Origin: Nitrosomonadaceae bacterium
Lineage (GTDB): Bacteria; Pseudomonadota; Gammaproteobacteria; Burkholderiales; Nitrosomonadaceae
NCBI GenBank assembly: GCA_014190895.1
Contig: BJGV01000002.1
Location: 81,221-145,220, forward strand
Direction of reading: 5' to 3'
Length of the DNA: 64,000 nt
How positions within the stretch are numbered: the first letter of the stretch is position 1; each line of letters starts with the position of its first letter. The translations under genes were made by a program, and so were the position numbers. The notes beneath the pieces were generated by a model. That model did no database searches. It worked only from the letters and a program-made list of their open reading frames with translations, and was not told the origin of the DNA. Of the stretch, positions 11,051 through 20,373 are shown piece after piece.

Positions 11051-11080
11051 CTTAAAACAAAGATTTATCTTTATTTTAAG
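11051..11080 (+). other. Near-perfect palindrome in the secA leader
   Basis: CTTAAAACAAAGAT (11051-11064) and ATCTTTATTTTAAG (11067-11080) pair over 14 positions with one mismatch and a two-base centre. In RNA this would form a long AT-rich hairpin about 145 bases before secA. It could be an operator or an RNA structure. Confidence 0.5.
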
Positions 11081-11157
11081 GCCATAACAAGAAAGCTTAC
11101 CGAGAAAGTCATCATGGTTTTTAAGGATGTCGGTTTTATCCGAATAAAGAATTAACT

Positions 11158-11192
11158 AAGGGGTGAGGTCACAAACCGCACCCCTTATTTTT
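11158..11192 (+). terminator. Terminator-like hairpin just before secA
   Basis: AAGGGGTG (11158-11165) pairs with CACCCCTT (11179-11186), followed by ATTTTT. This has the form of an intrinsic terminator and lies only about 33 bases before the secA start. It could end an upstream transcript or attenuate secA expression. Confidence 0.6.
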
Positions 11193-11224
11193 ATATAACT
11201 TTAATTAGAGTTTTTTAATATTCT

Positions 11225-13954
11225 ATGTTTAATACTCTACTCAAGAAAATCTTTGGCAGTCGTAATGATCGGTTAATTAAGCAGTATTTTCAGACGGTGG
11301 GCTCTATCAATAACCTGGAGTCTGCAGTTGCAGATTATACAGACGCCGAGTTACGTGCAAAAACTGATGAATTCAGACAGCTTGTCATTAATGGGGCAAC
11401 TCTAGAGGAATTATTACCAGAAGCTTTTGCAGTGGTACGTGAAGCCGGTAAGCGCGTATTAGGGATGCGTCATTTCGGCGTGCAGTTGATCGGCGGGATT
11501 GTGTTACATAACGGAAAAATTGCAGAAATGCGCACGGGTGAAGGAAAAACATTAATGGCAACCTTGCCTGCATATCTGAATTCCCTGACCGGTAAAGGCG
11601 TTCACTTGGTCACAGTGAACGACTATCTTGCTAAGCGTGATGCAAAATGGATGGGGCAAATATATGAATTTTTAGGAGTTAGTGTGGGCGTGATCTTTTC
11701 CCAGATGGATCATGATAACAAGCAGGCCGCTTATGCCGCTGATATTACATTCGGCACTAATAATGAATTTGGATTCGATTACTTACGCGATAATATGGTG
11801 ACAAGTCCTGCTGAACGTGTTCAGCGTACGCTTAATTACGCTATTGTTGATGAAGTAGATTCTATTTTAATTGATGAGGCAAGAACTCCATTAATTATTT
11901 CTGGTCAGGCAGAGGGGAATACGGAAATCTACATTCGAATGAATGCGTTGATGCCAAAACTTACTCGACAAGAAACGGAGGATAGTCCCGGTGATTTTAA
12001 CGTAGACGAGAAGTCTCAACAGGTGTTATTGAGTGAGGCTGGTTTTGAGCATGCAGAAGAACTATTGACCCAAGCTGGTCTATTGCTGGTCGGCACTAGT
12101 CTCTACGATCCTGTTAATATAAATTTAGTGCACCATCTCTATGCGGCTTTGCGCGCTCATTCTTTGTTCCATCTTGATCAACACTATGTAGTACAAGATG
12201 GAGAGATAGTGATTGTGGATGAATTTACTGGGCGACTGATGTCCGGTAGACGTTGGTCAGAGGGCCTTCATCAAGCAGTAGAGGCCAAGGAGAATGTGCC
12301 GATACAAAAAGAAAATCAGACGCTTGCCTCAATAACCTTTCAGAATTATTTTCGCATGTATAAAAAGTTAGCTGGCATGACTGGGACAGCTGACACAGAA
12401 GCCTATGAATTTCAGCAAATATATGGACTGGAGACTGTAATTATTCCGACACATCGTCCGATGATTCGGGAAGATCGCATGGATCAAGTATTTAGAACTA
12501 CGAATGAAAAGAATCTTGCCATTGTTGCGGGTATTAAAGATTGCTATGAACGTGGACAGCCAGTTTTAGTCGGCACTACTTCAATTGAGAATAATGAATT
12601 ATTGTCTGGGTTATTAACCCAAGACATGCTGCCGCACCAAGTGTTAAATGCCAAGCAACATGCACATGAAGCAGAGATTGTAATTCAGGCTGGACGCCCA
12701 AAAATGATTACCATTGCCACTAATATGGCGGGACGTGGAACTGACATTGTATTGGGTGGCAATCCCGAGCCGGAGGCAGAGCGCATTCGTTTAGATCAGA
12801 ATATAAGTGAATTAACTAAGACAGAGCAGATAGCCGTATTACGTGAGCAATGGCAGCTTCTCCATGATGAGGTATTGAAGCAAGGTGGGTTACACATCAT
12901 CGGCACTGAGCGACATGAATCTCGCCGGGTGGATAATCAATTACGTGGACGCTCTGGTCGTCAAGGAGATCCAGGCTCTAGTCGTTTTTATCTTTCATTA
13001 GAAGATTCGTTACTGCGCATTTTTGCTTCCGATCGAGTGGCTAATATTATGCAGCGTCTCAATATGCCAGAAGGTGAGGCCATTGAGCACCCATGGGTAA
13101 CTCGCGCAATTGAAAATGCGCAACGTAAGGTCGAGGCTCGCAACTTTGATATGCGTAAACAGTTGCTGGAGTATGACGATGTTGCCAATGATCAACGTAA
13201 GGTCATTTATCAACAGAGGAATGAACTCTTGGAATCGCAGGATATTTCGGAAACCATTACGGCAATGCGTGAAGAAGTGTTGCGTGATTTAATCAGTCTC
13301 TATATTCCTCCTCAGAGTTTAGAGGAGCAGTGGGATGTGCCGGCATTGGAGAAAGCCATGGCTTCGGAGTATCAGTTGCAACCACCATTGCCGGTGCATG
13401 AGTGGCTGGAGAAAGAGCCAGATTTGCATGAAGAGAGCTTAAGTCAGCGCATCATTGATATAGCACATGAGCGTTATCAGAGTAAAGTAGATCAAGTTGG
13501 CATGGAAATTATGCACCAGTATGAACGGGCTGTATTGTTACAGAATCTTGATACTCATTGGCGCGAGCATTTAGCAGCGCTAGATCATCTGCGTCAGGGT
13601 ATTCATTTGCGTGGCTATGCTCAAAAGAATCCAAAACAAGAGTACAAGCGAGAAGCTTTTGATCTATTTTCAACTATGCTGGGAGAGATTAAAGCTGAAG
13701 TCACTAGAATACTTATGATGGTGCAGATTAGAAATGAACAGCAGGTGGAAGCAGTGCCAGAAACCCTGGCACCAACAAATATGAAGTATCACCACGCGAC
13801 CTATGAAGAGGCCTTAGGTGAGAATGAGGCAAGCAAAGATGGTCCAGAAAATCATCAGCCATTCGTGCGTAGAAATGATAAGGTTGGCCGTAATGACCCC
13901 TGTCCGTGCAGATCAGGAAAGAAATACAAGCAATGTCACGGCAAGCTAAGTTAG
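11225..13954 (+). CDS. secA: Preprotein translocase ATPase SecA
   Basis: Motor of the Sec pathway that drives unfolded preproteins through SecYEG. Walker A is at residues 103-110 (RTGEGKTL). The DEAD-type motif is [20 protein letters not shown] and helicase motif VI is [13 protein letters not shown]. The C-terminal zinc-binding tail [14 protein letters not shown] for SecB and ribosome contact is intact. Length is 909 residues, normal for the family. It is monocistronic and divergent from the DciA-like gene. No secM gene precedes it; instead the leader carries two hairpins. Confidence 0.98.
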   Translation: MFNTLLKKIFGSRNDRLIKQYFQTVGSINNLESAVADYTDAELRAKTDEFRQLVINGATLEELLPEAFAVVREAGKRVLGMRHFGVQLIGGIVLHNGKIAEMRTGEGKTLMATLPAYLNSLTGKGVHLVTVNDYLAKRDAKWMGQIYEFLGVSVGVIFSQMDHDNKQAAYAADITFGTNNEFGFDYLRDNMVTSPAERVQRTLNYAIVDEVDSILIDEARTPLIISGQAEGNTEIYIRMNALMPKLTRQETEDSPGDFNVDEKSQQVLLSEAGFEHAEELLTQAGLLLVGTSLYDPVNINLVHHLYAALRAHSLFHLDQHYVVQDGEIVIVDEFTGRLMSGRRWSEGLHQAVEAKENVPIQKENQTLASITFQNYFRMYKKLAGMTGTADTEAYEFQQIYGLETVIIPTHRPMIREDRMDQVFRTTNEKNLAIVAGIKDCYERGQPVLVGTTSIENNELLSGLLTQDMLPHQVLNAKQHAHEAEIVIQAGRPKMITIATNMAGRGTDIVLGGNPEPEAERIRLDQNISELTKTEQIAVLREQWQLLHDEVLKQGGLHIIGTERHESRRVDNQLRGRSGRQGDPGSSRFYLSLEDSLLRIFASDRVANIMQRLNMPEGEAIEHPWVTRAIENAQRKVEARNFDMRKQLLEYDDVANDQRKVIYQQRNELLESQDISETITAMREEVLRDLISLYIPPQSLEEQWDVPALEKAMASEYQLQPPLPVHEWLEKEPDLHEESLSQRIIDIAHERYQSKVDQVGMEIMHQYERAVLLQNLDTHWREHLAALDHLRQGIHLRGYAQKNPKQEYKREAFDLFSTMLGEIKAEVTRILMMVQIRNEQQVEAVPETLAPTNMKYHHATYEEALGENEASKDGPENHQPFVRRNDKVGRNDPCPCRSGKKYKQCHGKLS

Positions 13955-14021
13955 CCCCCTCTGAGACTTTTAAATCTATAGTTAGAATAGAGTTTCTTAT
14001 CACCAAGCAATAGAGTATTAG

Positions 14022-15173
14022 TTATTGCATCACGGGCGGTAATCGTGCGGTAAGTGCTGCCCTTTCTGCTGTCGCTAGACCTAGTAATGCGTAACCGAGT
14101 AAATTTTTTTCTGTGTCTTGAAATAGTGCTTTGATGCTATCTTTATTTTCTTCAATCTGCCATTCTCCTTTTGTGTTTGGATTTGGTAGAGATACTATGA
14201 TTGGACAGGCGGGAGTCTTCACTAGTACCGGCATGGCAGGGTAATGTACTTGAGTCGGTTTATTGCCCAGAGTGAGTCCAAGCGCACGAGCGGCGTGTAT
14301 TATTGGCATAACGAATGGCAATACTTTGCCCTCTACTTCTACACAATCACCCAAAGCATAAATATCCGGGTACCTTGTTTGTAATAACTGATTTACGACA
14401 ATGCCACGATTAACTTCGATACCCGCGGCTTTAGCAAGAGCGATGCGTGGACGTAAACCGACTGCCGATAACAAGAGATCAGTATCTATAATTTTCCCAT
14501 TAGAGAGAGTCAAGCGTAAAAATTCCCCCACTTTTTCTACATGTTGAGCTGCAACATCCAAGTGAAAAACTACACCAATAGCCTCTAATTTACGTTGTAG
14601 AAAGTTACCACCAGCCTGTGGCAAAAGTCGACCGAGGGGTTGTGAACTGATATCAATCACATGTACGTGGCAACCTGTCGTAGCAAGATCATTAGCAAAT
14701 TCGCAGCCGATCAACCCAGCCCCTAGAATAGTCACCCTTTTCTTCCCCTCTAATTTACAGCGGAAATGATGGTAGTCATCAAGATCGTTGACTGATAATA
14801 TCATTTTTACCCCATCACCCTTTAATGGCAGATCAATTGAGTCGGCGCCTAACGCTAAAATAAGCTGACTGTAGTGTAGTTTTGCTCCATCCAGCAAGAC
14901 TAAAGTCTTGCTGGATGGTTCAATGATCGTCACTTGACTGTACGGACGTATCGCTACTTTTAATTTTTCTGCCATATGCTCTGCGCTACTTATCAAGAGA
15001 GATGTGGATGTTTTACCGGTAGCCAAAGCGTTTGATAATGTTGGTTTAGAATAAAATCCACCGTGATCCCTAGACAAAATTAGAACGGGCGTTTCATTAT
15101 CTGATTTACGAAACTCACGGGCTAGCGTGTAGCCTGCAAGACCGCTACCAACAATAATTACAGGTTGTTTCAT
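14022..15173 (-). CDS. FAD/NAD(P)-dependent oxidoreductase, rubredoxin-reductase type
   Basis: A two-dinucleotide-fold flavoprotein: the FAD motif VIIVGSGLAGYTLAREF is at the N-terminus, an NAD(P) motif VTILGAGLIGCEFANDLA lies centrally, and the second FAD contact is YPDIYALGDCVEVEGKV. The pattern and length (383 residues) best fit rubredoxin-NAD reductase. No rubredoxin gene lies nearby, so the electron acceptor is unknown. A 32-base perfect palindrome lies inside the reading frame at 14887-14918 and encodes SSKTLVLLD plus flanking residues. It may be co-transcribed after the inositol-phosphatase-family gene (58 bases apart). Confidence 0.85.
   Translation of the reverse strand: MKQPVIIVGSGLAGYTLAREFRKSDNETPVLILSRDHGGFYSKPTLSNALATGKTSTSLLISSAEHMAEKLKVAIRPYSQVTIIEPSSKTLVLLDGAKLHYSQLILALGADSIDLPLKGDGVKMILSVNDLDDYHHFRCKLEGKKRVTILGAGLIGCEFANDLATTGCHVHVIDISSQPLGRLLPQAGGNFLQRKLEAIGVVFHLDVAAQHVEKVGEFLRLTLSNGKIIDTDLLLSAVGLRPRIALAKAAGIEVNRGIVVNQLLQTRYPDIYALGDCVEVEGKVLPFVMPIIHAARALGLTLGNKPTQVHYPAMPVLVKTPACPIIVSLPNPNTKGEWQIEENKDSIKALFQDTEKNLLGYALLGLATAERAALTARLPPVMQ
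14887..14918. repeat. Perfect 15-bp inverted repeat inside a coding region
   Basis: CCATCCAGCAAGACT (14887-14901) and AGTCTTGCTGGATGG (14904-14918) are exact reverse complements separated by AA. The palindrome lies inside the oxidoreductase frame without interrupting it. Confidence 0.9.
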
Positions 15174-15231
15174 GTCTGAATTTCCGGAGTTTTAGATTCA
15201 TCTCGACAATCAAATATACACATAAGTTTTT

Positions 15232-16014
15232 TCATCGGTGTTGACGTACCCAATTTCGCCACTCTATGAATAAACTTGGATTAAGCGCGGCAATAACTGG
15301 GCGCTGCCATAAAGGCTCTAGCCAGAAATCATCTTGATCTAAACCACACATATGTCCGCCAGCTTCTTCTAGAATTAAACATCCGGCAGCATAATCCCAT
15401 GGCTTCTGCCCGCCATGCAGATATAGATCAAAGCGACCAGCGGCAACGTAACACCATTCTAAAGCACAGGCACCATAGTTACGCTGAGAAGAGTAAGGTG
15501 GTGACGTAGAAATTGTCATAGCTAATTTATGGTCAAGTCGTTTTAGATCTATGTTTGCTATTGCATCGCGTAATATAGGAACGTGTTTCTTTATGGGTAG
15601 TCTTTCACCGTTTAGGTAAGAACCTCCGCTCCTCTCAGCATAAAAAACTTCATCTGCCATGGGATCGTAAACCACCCCAAGCGTGCTTTTGCCGTGACGT
15701 ACTAATGCCACCGAAATAGCAAAATAAGGCAATCCATTAACAAAATTAGAGGTGCCATCTATTGGATCCACGCACCATAAACCAGCATCACCAGCACACC
15801 ATTGTTCAATTTGTTGTTGTGCCGACATTTCCTCGCCGACTACCGCAGCAGGGTAAATTTTCTGCAATTCGCGCGCGAGAGCTTTTTGTGTAGCGAGATC
15901 AGCCTCGGTAAATAAACTTCCATCAACCTTATGTTGTCTTGCCATTTGCAGATAACGAGACATAACCTCTTGTTTAGCCACTTTTTTTACTGCAGCAATA
16001 ATCGCTTCAAGCAT
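15232..16014 (-). CDS. Inositol-monophosphatase-family phosphatase
   Basis: A Mg-dependent phosphatase of the IMPase/HisN/CysQ superfamily. Metal-site motifs are intact: GEEMS, WCVDPIDGTSNFVNGLPYF and the C-terminal PWDYAAGCLILEEAGG. Length is about 260 residues. Inositol phosphate, histidinol phosphate (HisN) or 3'-phosphoadenosine phosphate (CysQ) are all possible; the sequence does not settle it. I chose the ATG at 16012-16014, preceded by GAGAGAAA, which avoids overlap with the thioredoxin-fold gene ending at 16017. A start 30 bases upstream would overlap it. Confidence 0.88.
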   Translation of the reverse strand: MLEAIIAAVKKVAKQEVMSRYLQMARQHKVDGSLFTEADLATQKALARELQKIYPAAVVGEEMSAQQQIEQWCAGDAGLWCVDPIDGTSNFVNGLPYFAISVALVRHGKSTLGVVYDPMADEVFYAERSGGSYLNGERLPIKKHVPILRDAIANIDLKRLDHKLAMTISTSPPYSSQRNYGACALEWCYVAAGRFDLYLHGGQKPWDYAAGCLILEEAGGHMCGLDQDDFWLEPLWQRPVIAALNPSLFIEWRNWVRQHR

Positions 16015-16016
16015 AT

Positions 16017-16574
16017 TTATTTCTCTCGCCACTTGATTGAGCAACCAATACTAGCGATCTGATTATCTGGCCCGTAACCAGTCTTTGCAATTTGGAGCAT
16101 GCCCTCAAATAAATCACGGCGCACAGAAAGAAGCGCAGCTTCTTTGCCCGAAGCATCAAGCCTTCCACGGTACTGTAACTCTAGATTGCTGTTAAAGCCG
16201 AAAAAGTCTGGTGTACACACTGCTCCATACGCATTAGCCACTTGCTGAGTCTCATCTAGTACATAAGGAAAACAGAAATTAAATTTTTCTGCTACTAGTG
16301 TCATGTTATTAAAAGAGTCCTCTGAGTAAATAGCAGTGTCATTTGACATAATAGCGATGGCACCTATGCCATGTTGATTTAACTCTTTTACATCACGGAT
16401 AATGCGCTCTCGTATTGCTTTTACATAAGGACAGTGATTGCAGATAAACATCACTAGCAAACCATTTTTTCCCCTTGCCGTGGTCAAATTGTAACGTTTC
16501 TTGTCTACCCCCAACAAGTCGAAATCAGGTGCTTTCCAATCGAAATTGCAGACTGGCGTTTCTAAGTTTGCCAT
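16017..16574 (-). CDS. Thioredoxin-fold (AhpC/TSA-like) protein
   Basis: A 185-residue cytosolic protein with no export signal. It carries LLVMFICNHCPYVKAIRERI, a single peroxidatic-type cysteine motif (NHCPY) following a thioredoxin-like strand, then GIGAIAIMSND and TPDFFGFNSNLELQYRGRLD. This is the conserved 'thioredoxin family protein' of the redoxin superfamily, of uncertain reaction, probably a thiol peroxidase or related reductase. A good AAAGGA ribosome site precedes the ATG. It lies upstream of the phosphatase gene by two bases. Confidence 0.82.
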   Translation of the reverse strand: MANLETPVCNFDWKAPDFDLLGVDKKRYNLTTARGKNGLLVMFICNHCPYVKAIRERIIRDVKELNQHGIGAIAIMSNDTAIYSEDSFNNMTLVAEKFNFCFPYVLDETQQVANAYGAVCTPDFFGFNSNLELQYRGRLDASGKEAALLSVRRDLFEGMLQIAKTGYGPDNQIASIGCSIKWREK

Positions 16575-16645
16575 ATTTTTTCCTTTAAATTTCTAATAAG
16601 AGTTATTTTTATACTATTATGGTCACATTTAATCATAGGATCATA

Positions 16646-17410
16646 ATGATTCCTCGTTTTTATTATTCTAGTGAAATAATCACAGATCAAGTCATTAAAT
16701 TACCTGTAAATATTTCGCATCATATAGAAAGAGTGTTGCGACTTGACCAAGGAGACAGGATTATTTTATTTAATGGCAGCGGCGGAGAATTTTTAGCAAT
16801 TATTTCATGCATCAGCAGGACTGGTATCGTTGCAATAGTTGAAAAGTATTTCAATGTTGAACGTGAATCAACGCTCAACATTATACTGGTACAGACTATA
16901 TGTGTTAGCGCAAAAATGGACTGGATCATCCAGAAAGCAGTAGAATTAGGCGTTAATTATATTCAGCCTATCTCCACAGCCAGAAGCATAGTCAGTCTTT
17001 CTGATGAGCGAGCAGAGAAACGGGTACATCATTGGCAACAAGTAACAATTTCTGCCTGCGAGCAGAGTGGTAGAAACCGTTTGCCACAAGTCATGCCATT
17101 ACTATCATTATCTAATTGGCTAGATAAGCAGACAAATAATGTAAGTGCATTGCATGATAACATTCCCCACAACCTATGTTTTATGCTTTCTCCTATAGCT
17201 GAGAAATGTTTGGCTGATTTCCAAGAGGCCACCACTGTCAACACTCTGACTCTATTAGTTGGACCAGAAGGCGGCTTTTCACCGGAGGAAGAGATCGCTG
17301 CACTGTTAATTGGATTTGTTCCATTGCGTTTGGGTAAGCGCATACTTAGAACCGAGACTGCTGCATTAGCTGCTATTGCAGCGATGCAGACAGTATGGGG
17401 GGACTATTAA
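16646..17410 (+). CDS. rsmE: 16S rRNA m3U1498 methyltransferase RsmE
   Basis: SPOUT-fold methyltransferase that modifies U1498 of 16S rRNA. It has the N-terminal PUA-like part (MIPRFYYSSEI, HIERVLRLDQGDRIILFNGSG) and the C-terminal knot with LLVGPEGGFSPEEE, LRLGKRILRTETAALAAIA. I placed the start at 16646, after an AGGATC ribosome site, as the family usually begins with MxRFY; an earlier in-frame ATG at 16619 adds nine residues. Length is about 254 residues. Confidence 0.95.
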   Translation: MIPRFYYSSEIITDQVIKLPVNISHHIERVLRLDQGDRIILFNGSGGEFLAIISCISRTGIVAIVEKYFNVERESTLNIILVQTICVSAKMDWIIQKAVELGVNYIQPISTARSIVSLSDERAEKRVHHWQQVTISACEQSGRNRLPQVMPLLSLSNWLDKQTNNVSALHDNIPHNLCFMLSPIAEKCLADFQEATTVNTLTLLVGPEGGFSPEEEIAALLIGFVPLRLGKRILRTETAALAAIAAMQTVWGDY

Positions 17411-17514
17411 TTCAGTAATAATGTTTGTTTTTGAGTTTTGAGTTGTAAACTATAAATACTTTTTAATATTTGAATAATCTAAATGAGAATATTTCTAATG
17501 TATCAACTGAGAAC

Positions 17515-18852
17515 ATGAAATTTAACACTAGTTTTGTAAGCTGGTTTCGTTCGGTTGCTCCTTATATTAAGACATTTCGTGGCAAGACCTTTGTTGTTGC
17601 CTTCGGTGGCGAAGTGGTGGTTGACAATAAATTCTTAGGGCTCATCCATGATCTTAACTTGTTGGCAAGTTTAGGCGTGAGACTTGTTCTGATACATGGT
17701 GCACGTCCACAAATTGAAGCACGACTTAGGGAAAAAAAACTAAAGGCTGTTTATGTTAAAGGAATGCGCGTTACCGATAACGCAACGCTGCAGTGCGTGA
17801 AAGAATCAGTAGGAAGAATGCGAACTGAAATTGAAGCGCTGTTATCGATGGGGTTGCTCACATCACCCATGGCTAATGCCGCTATTTGCGTGGCGGGTGG
17901 AAATTTCATTACCGCCCGTCCAGTTGGCGTGATAGATGGAATTGATTTGATGTATACCGGGGAAGTTCGTAAAGTGGATACTGTAGCTATGCGTTCACGT
18001 TTGGATCAAGGCGAGATGGTGCTACTCTCACCATTGGGTTATTCTCCTACTGGTGAAATTTTTAATCTGACTTTGGAGAATATTGCAACCACAACAGCAA
18101 TTGCACTTGGTGCAGAAAAACTTATTTTTTTAACAGATACCGCTGGTATACAAGAAAATGCGGAGAATAAATCAGATACATTATTGCGCGAGTTAACCGT
18201 GAATGAAGGTAAGGTTTTAGTTGAGAAATCAGCAATGAGTCAGATTAAACTTGCCGATGATATTCAATTGTACTTGCCTTGTGCGATAAAGGCTTGTCAG
18301 GAGGGTGTAGCGCGCGTCCATCTGATCAGTCGACATGTAGATGGCGCAATGCTACAAGAATTGTTTACACATGACGGCATTGGCAGCATGATATCGCAGG
18401 GATCATTACGAACTCTTAGGGGCGCAAAAATTGAGGATGTGGGCAGCATTCTACAAATGATTGAACCATTAGAGGCTAAAGGTTTGTTAGTACATCGCAA
18501 TCGGGAATTATTAGAACTAGAAATTGATTATTTTGTTGTGCTTGAGCACGATGGTCTCATTATCGGTTGTGCTGCATTGCATCCTTTCCCCGAAGAAAAG
18601 GCCAGCGAACTTGCTTGTCTGACAGTGCATGATAATTATCGCAATGCAGGGCACGGCGATGCACTTTTAAAGCGCATTGAAATGAAGGCAAAGAATCAAG
18701 GCAGTAAGAAATTATTTGTGCTGACGACCGGTGCCGTTCATTGGTTTATCGAACGTGGTTTTGAAGAGACTCAAGTAGATAAACTTCCCAAGACAAAGCA
18801 GAAATTTTATAATTATCAGCGTTGTTCGAAGGTGCTTATGAAAGAAATATAG
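17515..18852 (+). CDS. argA: N-acetylglutamate synthase ArgA
   Basis: Catalyses the first step of arginine synthesis, acetylation of glutamate with acetyl-CoA. The N-terminal amino-acid-kinase domain (FVVAFGGEVV, LVLIHGARPQIEARL, LSPLGYSPTGEIFNL) is followed by a GNAT domain (CLTVHDNYRNAGHGDALLKR, WFIERGFEE). It is the bifunctional-looking ArgA of E. coli type, about 445 residues. The frame also opens at a TTG 45 bases upstream (17470), but the ATG at 17515 gives the usual start. yggX follows, a conserved beta-proteobacterial pairing. Confidence 0.95.
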   Translation: MKFNTSFVSWFRSVAPYIKTFRGKTFVVAFGGEVVVDNKFLGLIHDLNLLASLGVRLVLIHGARPQIEARLREKKLKAVYVKGMRVTDNATLQCVKESVGRMRTEIEALLSMGLLTSPMANAAICVAGGNFITARPVGVIDGIDLMYTGEVRKVDTVAMRSRLDQGEMVLLSPLGYSPTGEIFNLTLENIATTTAIALGAEKLIFLTDTAGIQENAENKSDTLLRELTVNEGKVLVEKSAMSQIKLADDIQLYLPCAIKACQEGVARVHLISRHVDGAMLQELFTHDGIGSMISQGSLRTLRGAKIEDVGSILQMIEPLEAKGLLVHRNRELLELEIDYFVVLEHDGLIIGCAALHPFPEEKASELACLTVHDNYRNAGHGDALLKRIEMKAKNQGSKKLFVLTTGAVHWFIERGFEETQVDKLPKTKQKFYNYQRCSKVLMKEI

Positions 18853-18894
18853 TTTTTTGGGTACGTGTTCTGCTGTTTTGATTGGAGAGAATAA

Positions 18895-19167
18895 ATGACA
18901 CGAGTTGTTCAGTGCATCAAGCTTGGGTGCAAAGCGGAGGGGTTGGATTTTCCACCTTATCCAGGCGAGTTAGGTAAACGTATTTTTGAATTAGTTTCGA
19001 AAAAGGCATGGGCTGATTGGATTAAACATCAGACCATGCTGGTCAATGAAAACCGTCTAAATTTAGCAGATGTTAAGGCACGTAAGTACTTAGCTGAACA
19101 GATGAGCGCCCATTTTTTTGGTAGTGGAGCAGAAAAGCCAGCAGGTTATGTGCCGCCAGTGAAGTGA
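18895..19167 (+). CDS. yggX: YggX Fe(II)-trafficking / oxidative damage protection protein
   Basis: A 90-residue cytosolic protein with the family signature: [20 protein letters not shown] near the start, [44 protein letters not shown] and a C-terminal FFGSG. YggX protects Fe-S clusters and participates in iron handling. A GGAGAG ribosome site lies before the ATG. It follows argA by 42 bases and is convergent with fba. Confidence 0.96.
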   Translation: MTRVVQCIKLGCKAEGLDFPPYPGELGKRIFELVSKKAWADWIKHQTMLVNENRLNLADVKARKYLAEQMSAHFFGSGAEKPAGYVPPVK

Positions 19168-19210
19168 GGAAGGCTAAAGTTAATTGATATCATTTATAAC
19201 GCCCATGAAT

Positions 19211-20275
19211 TTACTTGATGATGGCTCTTAATTCGCCTTTAGCATACCTATTAACCATGCTCTCTAACAGAATAGGTTTAATCTTGCTAGCCTGGCCAGC
19301 GCAACCAAAGGATTCAAAGCGAGCTTTACAGATATCTTTAGCAGCAGCCGTCGCATCTTTTAGAAATTTTCTTGGGTCAAATTCACTTTTGTTTTTAGCT
19401 AAGTGCCGGCGGACTGCACCAGTCATAGCGAGACGGATATCGGTATCAATGTTAATTTTTCGTACACCGTACTTGATACCTTCTTGAATTTCTTCTACTG
19501 GCACTCCGTAGGTTTCTTTCATTTCCCCACCAAATTCTCGGATAATCGCCAGCCATTCTTGTGGTACGGAGCTGGAGCCATGCATTACCAAGTGGGTATT
19601 GGGAATGCGTTTGTGGATTTCTTTAATGCGCTCAATAGCGAGAATATCGCCAGTTGGTTTACGTGTAAATTTATAGGCACCATGCGAGGTGCCAATGGCA
19701 ATTGCTAATGCATCTACACCAGTTTTTTTAACAAAATCTGCAGCTTGTTCTGGGTCGGTTAATAGTTGATCATGGGTTAATTTACCTTCAGCACCATGAC
19801 CATCTTCCGCCTCACCCATACCAGATTCTAGGGAGCCAAGACAACCTAATTCACCTTCAACAGAAACACCTACTGAATGGGCTATATCGACCACTCCAGC
19901 GGTGACTTCAACATTGTATTCATAAGACGATGGTGTTTTTGCGTCAGCCTCTAATGAACCATCCATCATGACGCTAGAAAAACCACTACGAATTGCATTT
20001 ACGCATACTGCTGGAGTTGCTCCGTGATCTTGATGCATAACAATTGGAATATGGGGGTATGACTCTACAGCCGCAGCAATGAGGTGACGCAGAAAAGCCT
20101 CGCCAGCATATTTGCGCGCACCAGCGGATCCCTGCATGATTACTGGACTGTTGCATTCATCAGCCGCTTGCATAATAGCCTGGATCTGTTCTAGGTTATT
20201 TACGTTAAAAGCAGGTAAGCCGTAGCCATTTTCAGCGGCATGATCTAAAAGTTGTCGCATTGATACGAGCGCCAT
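19211..20275 (-). CDS. fba: Class II fructose-bisphosphate aldolase
   Basis: Zinc-dependent aldolase that cleaves or forms fructose 1,6-bisphosphate (and sedoheptulose 1,7-bisphosphate in CbbA-type enzymes). Metal and substrate motifs are visible: [55 protein letters not shown] and [10 protein letters not shown]. The start at 20275 has an AAGGGGG ribosome site; the open frame extends 17 codons further. Length 354 residues fits the CbbA group. It is the last gene of the tkt-gap-pgk-pyk-fba run. Confidence 0.96.
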   Translation of the reverse strand: MALVSMRQLLDHAAENGYGLPAFNVNNLEQIQAIMQAADECNSPVIMQGSAGARKYAGEAFLRHLIAAAVESYPHIPIVMHQDHGATPAVCVNAIRSGFSSVMMDGSLEADAKTPSSYEYNVEVTAGVVDIAHSVGVSVEGELGCLGSLESGMGEAEDGHGAEGKLTHDQLLTDPEQAADFVKKTGVDALAIAIGTSHGAYKFTRKPTGDILAIERIKEIHKRIPNTHLVMHGSSSVPQEWLAIIREFGGEMKETYGVPVEEIQEGIKYGVRKINIDTDIRLAMTGAVRRHLAKNKSEFDPRKFLKDATAAAKDICKARFESFGCAGQASKIKPILLESMVNRYAKGELRAIIK

Positions 20276-20311
20276 TTGAACCCCCTTAAGAAATCTACAA
20301 TTATGAATAAT

Positions 20312-20340
20312 ACCGTTGAAAGCCAAGAAAATGCAACGGT
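20312..20340 (-). other. Hairpin between pyk and fba
   Basis: ACCGTTG (20334-20340 read on the minus strand) pairs with CAACGGT (20312-20318) around a 15-base loop. It precedes fba by about 37 bases and may be a weak attenuator or processing structure; the T-run is short. Confidence 0.4.
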
Positions 20341-20373
20341 CATTTCTGTTTACACCCTTAATTTAGTTTTTAC

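Larger units (their letters stand above)
10888..11224. other. Structured intergenic region between the DciA-like gene and secA
   Basis: This 337-base gap holds two strong hairpins, annotated separately, and two tiny plus-strand open frames with ATG starts (10968-11030, 20 codons; and one ending just before the second hairpin, 13 codons). Neither has a recognisable sequence or a clear ribosome site. It may act as the secA leader. Confidence 0.5.
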
